Below, piece by piece: positions 43,771-51,885 of a stretch of 64,000 bases of DNA. The position numbers and the translations under genes were made by a program. Below the pieces are notes generated by a model that searched no databases, was not told where the DNA came from, and saw only the letters and a list, made by a program, of their open reading frames with translations. Every line of letters starts with the position of its first letter. Position 1 is the first letter of the stretch. Origin of the DNA: Parapedobacter lycopersici (GTDB taxonomy: Bacteria > Bacteroidota > Bacteroidia > Sphingobacteriales > Sphingobacteriaceae); the NCBI RefSeq assembly GCF_024643285.1, contig NZ_JAMSLW010000002.1, positions 62,001 through 126,000 of the forward strand, written 5' to 3'.

Positions 43771-45345
43771 TTATTCATCCCCCGAATTTTTGGCGAGGTA
43801 CGCCGACAACGATTTAATATTCGAAATATAAGCTTGAACAGACACATATAGTTGGTCTGAGGGATCTACGATCGTTCTGCCAATGGCGTCGCTTCTCCGA
43901 GCCGTGTTGCTGGTTTCGCCGGTAGGCAAAATCTCATAAGGCAGGGAATAGGGCTGGTGCTTCACCAACCACCTGTTTTTATCGTCCATCGCAGCGATGA
44001 TGGCGCGCACATCTGCATCGGTAACCTGTTTTCCCTCCGATGCCCGGGGCGATGAGGATCGCTTCAGAAAGTCCTGCATTGGATCGGCGACCGTCGCGCG
44101 TCCCAACAGCGGCGAACCAGCCGCTGCTTCGTCCGGAGCGCACGCATTCCAGCGCCTAAATTCATCCTCGAGGCGTTCGACATGCACTTCTCCCCCCTTG
44201 TAATGCTGTATCACACCTTCTGCGTTATAATCCCACCAATATGCGCCATTCGACACGTTCGTCCCTTTCCGGTGGACGTACAGTGGCTTATTCGTGCCCA
44301 GCTCTACAAAAATCGGGTACACGATGTTGCCCGCTTCGTCCCGCTGTTGCACACTTTTCAAAAATTCGATCGCGTCGGGTACCCTAGCGAGGTACTTTCG
44401 ATCGCCGGTCAGCTCATAGAACCGCAACAACAACATCGAATTTTTATAGGTGAAATCCGGGTAAATGGCTGCCGGTTCGTACGTTCTGGCATGGGCGGGT
44501 CGCAGTGCCATGTCGTGTTGCTTGCTCCATCCTGCCTGTGGCCGGGGCTGCTGGGTCAGCACATAAATTTGCATCGCCCGATGTATGGGATCCAGTAAAC
44601 GTGCTTCGCCCAATGCGACATAACATTGAATCAGGAAGTTCAGGTTCTCTGCGGTCACGTCATCGTTGAACGTGTAAAAATGGGTGTAATCGATGAGCGT
44701 GCCATGGGGAAAATCATACTTCAGTGGATATCGCTGGGGCCAACCACCCAGTGGATACTGACTTTCCAACACGAATGCGATGGTTTTGTCCAGCGCCTGT
44801 TTAATTTTCGGATCCCGTTTGATCAGATAGGTGCGCAGCAAAAGTTGCGCGGCACTGGCGGTGTTCTTCCCGTCAAAAGTTGCATTGCCATAATAATGGT
44901 TGTGCTCCTCAAACCCCCAGGCATTACGGCCGATGGTACGGTACCACTCCCGCATAGACCGATCGCCGGCGAAGTCGATAAAATAATGCCATCCGCCCGA
45001 CTCATGCTGTCCCCAAATCAGCGCGTTTACCGCTTTTTCCGCAGCTTCGTAGTAATATTCATCCCCGGTCACTTCGTATACATTCAGAAAACAATTTCCC
45101 ATGGCTACAGTGCCATATCCGCCTTCGATCCAGATCATACTGTCAAAGGCCTCCAATTCGCCCCACCTCCGCGAAAGGTCGTCGTAGTACAAGCTCACGT
45201 ATCCGCCGTTCGTACTCACTTCGTCCACCATGTACACCGTGGCGGCCCGCATTTTTTTTGTTACCTCCTCAATGGATAGTTGTCCGAGGGCAGACGAGAT
45301 TAAGGCCAAAAAGGCCAAAAAGAAAGAAAAAAATTGTCTATGCAT
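43771..45345 (-). CDS. PL10-like polysaccharide lyase, copy B
   Basis: A 524-residue paralogue of the 520-residue neighbour, alignable from end to end (for example 'EVSTNGGYVSLYYDDLSRRW', 'ESQYPLGGWPQRYPLKYDFP', 'AGWSKQHDMALRPAHARTYEP'). It keeps the AR(T)YE Arg and the FNDDVT block (TFNDDVTAENLNFLIQCY). Signal peptide MHRQFFSFFLAFLALISSALG. Divergence between copies is substantial, mainly in the C-terminal third, so this is an old duplication and the two may cut different linkages or chain ends. It lies 58 bp after the SusD stop, beyond a hairpin. Confidence 0.8.
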   Translation of the reverse strand: MHRQFFSFFLAFLALISSALGQLSIEEVTKKMRAATVYMVDEVSTNGGYVSLYYDDLSRRWGELEAFDSMIWIEGGYGTVAMGNCFLNVYEVTGDEYYYEAAEKAVNALIWGQHESGGWHYFIDFAGDRSMREWYRTIGRNAWGFEEHNHYYGNATFDGKNTASAAQLLLRTYLIKRDPKIKQALDKTIAFVLESQYPLGGWPQRYPLKYDFPHGTLIDYTHFYTFNDDVTAENLNFLIQCYVALGEARLLDPIHRAMQIYVLTQQPRPQAGWSKQHDMALRPAHARTYEPAAIYPDFTYKNSMLLLRFYELTGDRKYLARVPDAIEFLKSVQQRDEAGNIVYPIFVELGTNKPLYVHRKGTNVSNGAYWWDYNAEGVIQHYKGGEVHVERLEDEFRRWNACAPDEAAAGSPLLGRATVADPMQDFLKRSSSPRASEGKQVTDADVRAIIAAMDDKNRWLVKHQPYSLPYEILPTGETSNTARRSDAIGRTIVDPSDQLYVSVQAYISNIKSLSAYLAKNSGDE

Positions 45346-45361
45346 GTCGAAACGGATATTT

Positions 45362-45395
45362 AGTAACCGGAACGCCCTTCGGCATCCCGGTTACT
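45362..45395 (-). promoter_or_regulatory. Intercistronic stem-loop after SusD (module c)
   Basis: Arms AGTAACCGG/CCGGTTACT (45362-45370 with 45387-45395) with an inner GCC/GGC pair. No T-tract follows on the minus strand, so it is unlikely to be a full terminator; partial termination, RNA processing or 3'-end protection of susCD mRNA is more likely. Confidence 0.55.
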
Positions 45396-45403
45396 TGTGC
45401 CCA

Positions 45404-47002
45404 TTACTGTTTAGGTGTTGGATATAAACCGATCGGCTTTGCATCCCACCATAATCTTGTATGGTTGGCATCTGGTCCGCCAAGTAAACTTCTGGCGTTT
45501 TCAACAGCAGCCGCGTTATTGGTTTGCTCGGCAGTTGTAAACTTCAACCTTCTCATCAATCCAGTAACCGGAATATCGGGGTTAAATGATTCGATGATTG
45601 CGAATCCTACAGGGTACCCCGTCCGCCTCCGTTCTGTCCACGCCTCCCAACTATCCGGAAAAAGCGCAATCCACTTTTGGGTGATGATCTGTTCCAGTTG
45701 TGTTTCAAAACCTGCTCCCACTTGGTAAGCCACCGGAATGTCTGACATTGCTGGGCTATTCCATTTGTCACTAACCGCCACGGGCGTGTTTAAACTACTT
45801 TGATATGCAGCCACCTCATCCGGCGACGCTGCTTCCCATTGTTCCATTGAAATGGCGATACCCTGATTGTACAATTCCTGAACCGTTCCGCCCATATTCC
45901 ATCCTCTTAGTGCTCCTTCCGCGCGGAGAAAATAGTTTTCTGCAGCCACCATGACCTGTAATGGTGGGTTAGTTCCTCCCCGAGCCAACGGACGCCACCG
46001 CGTGTTGATAAACGAGTGGGTTGGTTCCAGGAACGGACCCTTTTCAAGACGGGGCATCCCATTGCGGATTCCTTTATATCCGCCTCCCTCGACTGCCTCG
46101 TCGAAATATTCACGTATCCGGGGATCCTGATAGCCTTCCAGTACGCTCTGCATTGTCGCACTCATCCGGAACTCGTCGATATAAGTGATCGCAGCATAGA
46201 AATTGAGGGAATTTACTGTCGTCAACACATTCGCATTTTGGTCGTTATGCGTCATCACGCCGGCCGCTACAGCTTTTTCTGCCTCCGATTTCGCCAGCTC
46301 GGGATCCACATAAGCTAAACGCATGGCCAGCCGTAGCCGAAGCGAGTTGGCAAAAGTGAGCCACTTCGACGCATCGCCGGCATACACCAAATCGTTTGAA
46401 CCGAACCCATTCGCGGTCGCATTCGCTGATAACACGGCAACAGCGTCATCAAGCACCTTAAAGAAGTCTTTGTAGACATACTCCTGTGAATCATAGGCTA
46501 CGCTGGTTTGTCCATTTCCGAATTGCGAATAAATCGTTGGCCCGAAAAAGTCAGATATCCGATGATACATGACCACTTTCCACACTTTGGCGATCGCATT
46601 TTCAACCACCATGTTGTTAGCAGCGGTTGTCTGCTCCACGAATAACAGTTGCGGCGCTGCTCGTGAATAAACATCATCGTAGTAGCGCGACGTCCAGCTC
46701 ATTACTTCCAGAAAGTTCCCGGAGTCAAAGTTCGCCTCTGTCGTTGCAAAGTATTGTGCATATTCATCCGAGAACAGGCTTTGTGAACGCTGAAACGCTT
46801 GGTTGTCACCGTTCAACCCATAAAATTGAGACTGCGCAAACGCCTGTCCTAAAAGTGAAGCGTCGATGTTATCAACGATGATTTGATTTTCCGGCACGTT
46901 AAGCTCATCAAAGTGATCCGTACAGGCGCTGAACGCACCAACAGCAAGGGTAAGGACAACCGTGCGTTTTATTATATTTGATGTTAATATTTGAATTTTC
47001 AT
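45404..47002 (-). CDS. SusD/RagB family outer-membrane lipoprotein (module c)
   Basis: A 532-residue lipoprotein of the SusD-like_2 type; lipobox FSAC (Cys26). Typical blocks: 'ENAIAKVWKVVMYHRISDFFG' (TPR helix), 'TSVAYDSQEYVYKDFFKVLDD', 'LRLRLAMRLAYVDPELAKSEAEKAV' (as shorter helices), 'NYFLRAEGALRGWNMGG', and the C-terminal 'LFPDSWEAWTERRRTGYPV'. SusD proteins bind oligosaccharides on the cell surface and act as the lid of the SusC transporter. It starts 22 bp after its SusC partner stop. It is a close paralogue of the SusD at 53736 and of the partial one at 62743. Confidence 0.95.
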   Translation of the reverse strand: MKIQILTSNIIKRTVVLTLAVGAFSACTDHFDELNVPENQIIVDNIDASLLGQAFAQSQFYGLNGDNQAFQRSQSLFSDEYAQYFATTEANFDSGNFLEVMSWTSRYYDDVYSRAAPQLLFVEQTTAANNMVVENAIAKVWKVVMYHRISDFFGPTIYSQFGNGQTSVAYDSQEYVYKDFFKVLDDAVAVLSANATANGFGSNDLVYAGDASKWLTFANSLRLRLAMRLAYVDPELAKSEAEKAVAAGVMTHNDQNANVLTTVNSLNFYAAITYIDEFRMSATMQSVLEGYQDPRIREYFDEAVEGGGYKGIRNGMPRLEKGPFLEPTHSFINTRWRPLARGGTNPPLQVMVAAENYFLRAEGALRGWNMGGTVQELYNQGIAISMEQWEAASPDEVAAYQSSLNTPVAVSDKWNSPAMSDIPVAYQVGAGFETQLEQIITQKWIALFPDSWEAWTERRRTGYPVGFAIIESFNPDIPVTGLMRRLKFTTAEQTNNAAAVENARSLLGGPDANHTRLWWDAKPIGLYPTPKQ

Positions 47003-47024
47003 GACAATTGAATTAGGCTACCGA

Positions 47025-50000
47025 TTAAAAATCAACCTTTAAACTTAGACCGAATGACCGGGAAGATGCCGGTGTAAACGCTTGCGTACCTTCTGATGAC
47101 GGCGACGTGCCCCCCATAAAATCGGGATCAAGATGATCGGAAGCGCGATAGATGAAAAACAGGTTCCGGCCAACAAGTGAGAGTTGTACATTGCTTACCG
47201 GCCACTTACTAAAGAGCGCCTGAGGCAACGTATAGTCTAGGGTAAGTTCGCGGAGCCGGGTATTGGTGGCGTCGTCTACGAATGCCTCACCAACCGGAAT
47301 GCTCCGGCCACCTATACTTCTCCAAAAAGATTCGGCAGAGATAGCAATATTATTGGGCGTTCCATCTTCCAACACGGCTACTTCGTTGGTAAAAACGTTC
47401 TGTCCAAACACCAAATCACCGCTTCTACCTACGAGGGTCTGCGCAGTAACGCCGTCGTCATATAAGATCGCATTGGTTTCCGAGGCGACAGTGCCTCCCT
47501 GACGATGTTCAATTAGGAAACTTAATCCAAAGTTCCGATAACGGAAGGTATTCGATATGCCTCCCGTCCAGTCCGGGTTAAAATTAGCAACCAGCTCCGT
47601 AATACCGCTTGTGACCTTTGGAAGCCCGTTTGCCCCAACAATAACACGCCCCTGTTCATCCCGGATGAATCCTCGAGAATAAATATTACCGAAAGGCTGG
47701 CCTTCCTCAATAATAAAATTGCTGAAGAATCCTGAGGGTGTCAGGTTGACGCGAGGACGTTCATCTGAAATACGGTTTACCATGTTTCGGTTCAAACCAA
47801 AATTCAGATTTAAATCCCAACTGAAATCTGTTTGTCTAACTGGCGTGGTGGTAAGCAGAGCTTCGATACCTTTGTTCTCTACATCACCGCCATTGGTATA
47901 ATACTCCCTTGCGCCGGAACCTACGGGCAACGCAACAGTGAATAGCTGGTCATAGGTATTGGTTTTGTATGCCGTAATGTCGAGTCCTAACCGATTATCC
48001 AAAAACCGCAGATCCAATCCTAACTCTGTCGAACGTGTCCGCTCGGGCCTGAGATTGGCATTGGGCAACGTATTGCTTAATTGCAAAAATCCGTTTGTAC
48101 CACCGGCAGCGAAAGAAGCAGTTCGCTGTACCATATAAGGATTTGCACTGTTGCCCACCTCTGCCCACGATCCACGGAGTCTTGCCATTGAAATTGCGTC
48201 GGGGAATGTAAATAGGTCCGACAATACTGCACTTAAACCCACAGATGGATAGAAATACGAGCGGTTGTTTGCCGGCAACGTAGAGCTCCAATCGTTCCGA
48301 CCAGTCACATCTAAAAAGACAGCATTTTTCCAGCTCAACTGGCCAAACGCATACAATGAGTAGATATCCTGGTTTAATCCTGGATTGTGCGTAACAACCG
48401 GAAGATTTGTATTGCTGAGTGCGAAGAAATTAGGAATGATCATAGCCTGCCCTGTGCTCACCCGAATTGCCTGGTTACGTTGGATTTTCATGTTTCCACC
48501 AGCACTTAGGCTCAGGTTCCAATCCGTCGCGATCTCCTTATTAAAAGATGCCAAAAAGTCCGAATTGAACTCACTCTCCCGATTACTCTCTACATTATAC
48601 TGGCCGTCGGGGGCGCTTGCATAGTTGTCGTTATACAGTTTTTCTTCCCTGCCTCCGTTGGCGCCATCATAAGAACCGCGTACCATCAAGCTGAAAGCGT
48701 CGGAAAATCGGTAAGTCAGCGAAGTCAGCGCAATGATCCGATCACGCGTTGTCTCGTTCGGCGTGCGGTTTAAAATCCAATAAGGGTTTCCACCGATCGC
48801 CGAACCTGGGTTAAAATAATTTTGCCTGTTCCGATCCTGTGTATCGGTATATTCGAAATCGCGCAGGTCAGCGGTCCGAATATTCCGTGGAAGCCGATAA
48901 ATCATTCGAGTTGGGTTATAGCGACCGCCAAAATAACCATTGTCTATCGCTTGCGAAATGTAATCTACTTTTACGTCTAACGTGAGTCCGTCTGCCAGTT
49001 GGTTATTCATCCGGGCCGACACGTTATGTCGCTTTAAACTATTGCCAGGAAGAATTCCCCCTGCATCAGTAAACGTATACGAAAACATAGTCTGCGTCCG
49101 TTCACCACCGATCGTCGCATACACATTGGTTGTTGAGTTGTGTCCATTTCGGTAGGCATCGATGTTGTTGTCGGGTTGTGGCGTTAAGGAATAAGTGGCA
49201 CCCGTCATGGCAGGATCCAGCGACCAATGATCAACGGTCTGTCCCTCCATTCTGGGCCCCCAGGAATATTCAGATGTTTTATCATAGACTCCCCCTTGTC
49301 CCTGACCGTATTCATTTTGGAAATCGGTCAATATCACCGGTTGTTGAATCATGTACGTTTGACTGATTCCCACACGGGTCACGCCCGCCTTGCCGCGTTT
49401 GGTTTCGATAACGATGGCTCCGTTTTGCGCCGCGCTACCATACAGTGCTGCGGCATTTGGCCCTTTTAGGATGTTAATTGATTCGATATTGTCTGAATTC
49501 AAGTTGTCTGGATTTCCACGGATTGGGACACCGTCTACCACATAAAGTGGCTGACTGTCTCCGGATATTGATTTGTTCCCCCGAAGAACAACGCGAGCGG
49601 AAGCGCCGACCCCCGACGCTGACGAACTAATGGACAAGCCTGCTACTTTGCCCTGAAGGGAATTCATAATATTGGGCTCACGCGCTTTGGTCATCTGTTC
49701 GGTACTCACACTTTGAGTGCTGTATGTCAAAGATCGAGTTTGACGCTCAATACCCAACGCCGTGACGACGACTTCCTCCAGCGCCGTAGATTCTTCCAGT
49801 AAGGATACATTTATAACCTGCTCTCCATTTACGGGCACCTCCCTAGCCACAAATCCTACGTAGGAAAACACCAACTTACCGTCTTTTGAGACAGTAATTG
49901 AGTAACCGCCGTTGGCGTCCGTGGTTGTTCCTGTCGACCTATCCCCCGAGGTTACCGTTACACCCGTCAAGCCATTTCCCTCTGAGTCAGTAACCTTTCC

Positions 50001-50237
50001 GCGTACAACTATATCGTCTTGGAGAACGAGATTCATCTCTGACAAATTAACCGTAGTAGCGGTCGTCACAATCCGATTGGTTGTTTCAGCAGAAAGGTCG
50101 ACCGTATTTATCGTCATAACGAAGCACGCTCCCGCAAATTTCGCCTGATGAAGCAGGGACCGGTATGCAGAGATTGAAGGACTAAGCCTGGCACCTCGAT
50201 ACCGGAAGCAGGCATCGGAAAAAGTAAAAAATTTCAT
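47025..50237 (-). CDS. SusC/RagA family TonB-linked outer-membrane transporter (module c)
   Basis: A 1070-residue SusC-type protein. The N-terminus is unusual: a hydrophobic segment around residues 33-50, then about 30 extra residues before the CarboxypepD_reg domain (VRGKVTDSEGNGLTGVTVT), where the module (b) SusC goes straight from signal peptide into that domain. The SusC signature and plug follow: 'VVVTALGIERQTRSLTYSTQ', 'NIMNSLQGKVAGLSISSSAS', 'PLYVVDGVPIRGNP', 'INILKGPNAAALYGSAAQNG', and the barrel ends 'SRSFGLSLKVDF'. It imports oligosaccharides across the outer membrane with SusD and TonB. The upstream gap of 267 bp carries the motif at 50386-50419. Confidence 0.95.
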   Translation of the reverse strand: MKFFTFSDACFRYRGARLSPSISAYRSLLHQAKFAGACFVMTINTVDLSAETTNRIVTTATTVNLSEMNLVLQDDIVVRGKVTDSEGNGLTGVTVTSGDRSTGTTTDANGGYSITVSKDGKLVFSYVGFVAREVPVNGEQVINVSLLEESTALEEVVVTALGIERQTRSLTYSTQSVSTEQMTKAREPNIMNSLQGKVAGLSISSSASGVGASARVVLRGNKSISGDSQPLYVVDGVPIRGNPDNLNSDNIESINILKGPNAAALYGSAAQNGAIVIETKRGKAGVTRVGISQTYMIQQPVILTDFQNEYGQGQGGVYDKTSEYSWGPRMEGQTVDHWSLDPAMTGATYSLTPQPDNNIDAYRNGHNSTTNVYATIGGERTQTMFSYTFTDAGGILPGNSLKRHNVSARMNNQLADGLTLDVKVDYISQAIDNGYFGGRYNPTRMIYRLPRNIRTADLRDFEYTDTQDRNRQNYFNPGSAIGGNPYWILNRTPNETTRDRIIALTSLTYRFSDAFSLMVRGSYDGANGGREEKLYNDNYASAPDGQYNVESNRESEFNSDFLASFNKEIATDWNLSLSAGGNMKIQRNQAIRVSTGQAMIIPNFFALSNTNLPVVTHNPGLNQDIYSLYAFGQLSWKNAVFLDVTGRNDWSSTLPANNRSYFYPSVGLSAVLSDLFTFPDAISMARLRGSWAEVGNSANPYMVQRTASFAAGGTNGFLQLSNTLPNANLRPERTRSTELGLDLRFLDNRLGLDITAYKTNTYDQLFTVALPVGSGAREYYTNGGDVENKGIEALLTTTPVRQTDFSWDLNLNFGLNRNMVNRISDERPRVNLTPSGFFSNFIIEEGQPFGNIYSRGFIRDEQGRVIVGANGLPKVTSGITELVANFNPDWTGGISNTFRYRNFGLSFLIEHRQGGTVASETNAILYDDGVTAQTLVGRSGDLVFGQNVFTNEVAVLEDGTPNNIAISAESFWRSIGGRSIPVGEAFVDDATNTRLRELTLDYTLPQALFSKWPVSNVQLSLVGRNLFFIYRASDHLDPDFMGGTSPSSEGTQAFTPASSRSFGLSLKVDF

Positions 50238-50385
50238 AATTTACCGTATTTTAGTTAGTTAATAAACCCATTCGACCAATGCGGCCGCTTATTCATAGTT
50301 ATTGATTAGCTTTTTATTTATAAGAACACGGGAGCTGGGGAAAGCCCCGCCATCAAATAAACGTTATTGAATAGAACACGAAAAG

Positions 50386-50419
50386 GAAAAAAATCCCATT
50401 CAATCTTTTATTTTTTATA
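50386..50419 (-). promoter_or_regulatory. Conserved block upstream of susC (module c)
   Basis: On the plus strand GAAAAAAATCCCAT, 10 bases, ATTTTTTATA. The same block, with a 9-base spacer, occurs at 58764-58794 upstream of the module (b) susC. It lies about 150 bp before the start codon and is a candidate regulator-binding or promoter element. Nearer the start codon both genes also share a TTTATTAAyTAACT leader. Confidence 0.5.
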
Positions 50420-50504
50420 CGGGCTATGCGGTTTGCCTAGCGCGATTGCACTGCTAGCCTACCTCAGGCAACGACGTTGATCGCGGAGCGTATCGGCAAA
50501 ATGA

Positions 50505-51857
50505 TCAGCGGTTCTTTTTTTCAAATTCATGCACACTGACAACCGGTGGATGGTTGTATATCTGTGCTTCGGCTTCCACATACTGGACGAAATCCGCTTC
50601 GTTATTGTGCTTCTTGCCAAAACTCCATCCATCAATTACCATATACTCGTACGTCTGATCGGCCGTCTGCGGTATCATAAAAACATGATTACCGCCATAA
50701 TTGGCCATTTCATGATACCGTGGCTGGTATTTTTCTTTTACCACGACGCCGATACCCTGCCAGGGCACAATCAATACGTCTTCGCCGATATCTTCATCCG
50801 GTATCCTGGCTTCAATATCTTTCCCCATGGAAACCGCAATCCCGTTTTTGTTTATGGATTTGTACTCATCCATAATCTTCCGGATGCCGACGCCGAACAT
50901 GGCATCGCCGGCTGGGGGCATAAATTTATCAAAGGCCACCTGCACCGTGCTCCAGCTTTTGTGTGCATAGGCGGAGTAATATTGTTTCAGCTCATAAAAG
51001 CCTTTTTCTGAATTCCAGTTTGTAGTGGTCACTTCGATCATGCTTCTTAGCGGCCCGTTGTACACCACATCGTAAGCATATCGGGTATCCAGGTACGGTC
51101 CCTTGTCCTTATATGGCGAATGGTACGCCCGTGCGGGATGCTCCGGATCGTTGGGGTTTTCAAAAATACAGATTCCACCGCCCCCGAAGGTCTTGGCCAC
51201 CGTCATGATATCGGTACCCATTTCCCAAGGCATATAATAGCCGGAGTTATTGGTTGAATACTCGTAATACGCCGTCAGCATAGGGTCACGCTTTCCATGC
51301 ACGTCCAGGTCGTGGGGGTACCACAATTTCCACCCCATGTCTTTCGATTCCCAGAAAGGCACGGTATGGCGACCGTAGTTGCCAATGCCCGCGTGCACCT
51401 CGTGTTCAAACATCCCGCGCTCGTAAAATCCGATGTAGATATAAAACTCGCGCGTTTCCTTCGGCTGCAGGTCGCTAATGAAAAAGATCTCATCCCAGAT
51501 ACCATCCTTGTTCACATCATCAACCTGCAGCACAATGGAATGCCCGTTGGTTTCCTTCCGACGCAAATAGCCGCTCATCTCCTTCAGTTCTTCCATGGTA
51601 GGCTCATGATTGCTTGGCAGCTTGGGATCCACGACCGCAATCCAGCGTTCGGGAATATTTTGAACGGGCAGCTGCTCCCGTTTTACAACAATCGGCTGGT
51701 TTTCCAGCGGAATATCCAGCACATTGCTTACCGAAATCCGTATCCGTTGTGCGGGCGCAAAATCACTGCCTTCGGTATACCAGCCCGAACCGGGTTGCGC
51801 ATAAGCCGAAAGGGACAACAACAGAACCAGGTGCGTGCAAATTATTTTCATGTTCAT
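50505..51857 (-). CDS. DUF4861 family secreted protein
   Basis: A 450-residue protein with signal peptide (MKIICTHLVLLLSLSAYAQ). The bulk matches the DUF4861 type: 'RIRISVSNVLDIPLENQPIV', 'GHSIVLQVDDVNKDGIWDEI', FISDLQPKETREFYIYIG, 'GGGGICIFENPNDPEHPARA', and 'TYEYMVIDGWSFGKKHNNEA'. Members are frequent in PULs for uronate-rich polymers (pectin, rhamnogalacturonan, glycosaminoglycan-like), often next to GH88/GH105 enzymes; their reaction is not settled. The start may also be the ATG two codons in (51851). It follows the double amidohydrolase by 28 bp and ends module (b). Confidence 0.88.
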   Translation of the reverse strand: MNMKIICTHLVLLLSLSAYAQPGSGWYTEGSDFAPAQRIRISVSNVLDIPLENQPIVVKREQLPVQNIPERWIAVVDPKLPSNHEPTMEELKEMSGYLRRKETNGHSIVLQVDDVNKDGIWDEIFFISDLQPKETREFYIYIGFYERGMFEHEVHAGIGNYGRHTVPFWESKDMGWKLWYPHDLDVHGKRDPMLTAYYEYSTNNSGYYMPWEMGTDIMTVAKTFGGGGICIFENPNDPEHPARAYHSPYKDKGPYLDTRYAYDVVYNGPLRSMIEVTTTNWNSEKGFYELKQYYSAYAHKSWSTVQVAFDKFMPPAGDAMFGVGIRKIMDEYKSINKNGIAVSMGKDIEARIPDEDIGEDVLIVPWQGIGVVVKEKYQPRYHEMANYGGNHVFMIPQTADQTYEYMVIDGWSFGKKHNNEADFVQYVEAEAQIYNHPPVVSVHEFEKKNR

Positions 51858-51885
51858 CGTAATAAAATTAAGTGGAATGAAGCGG

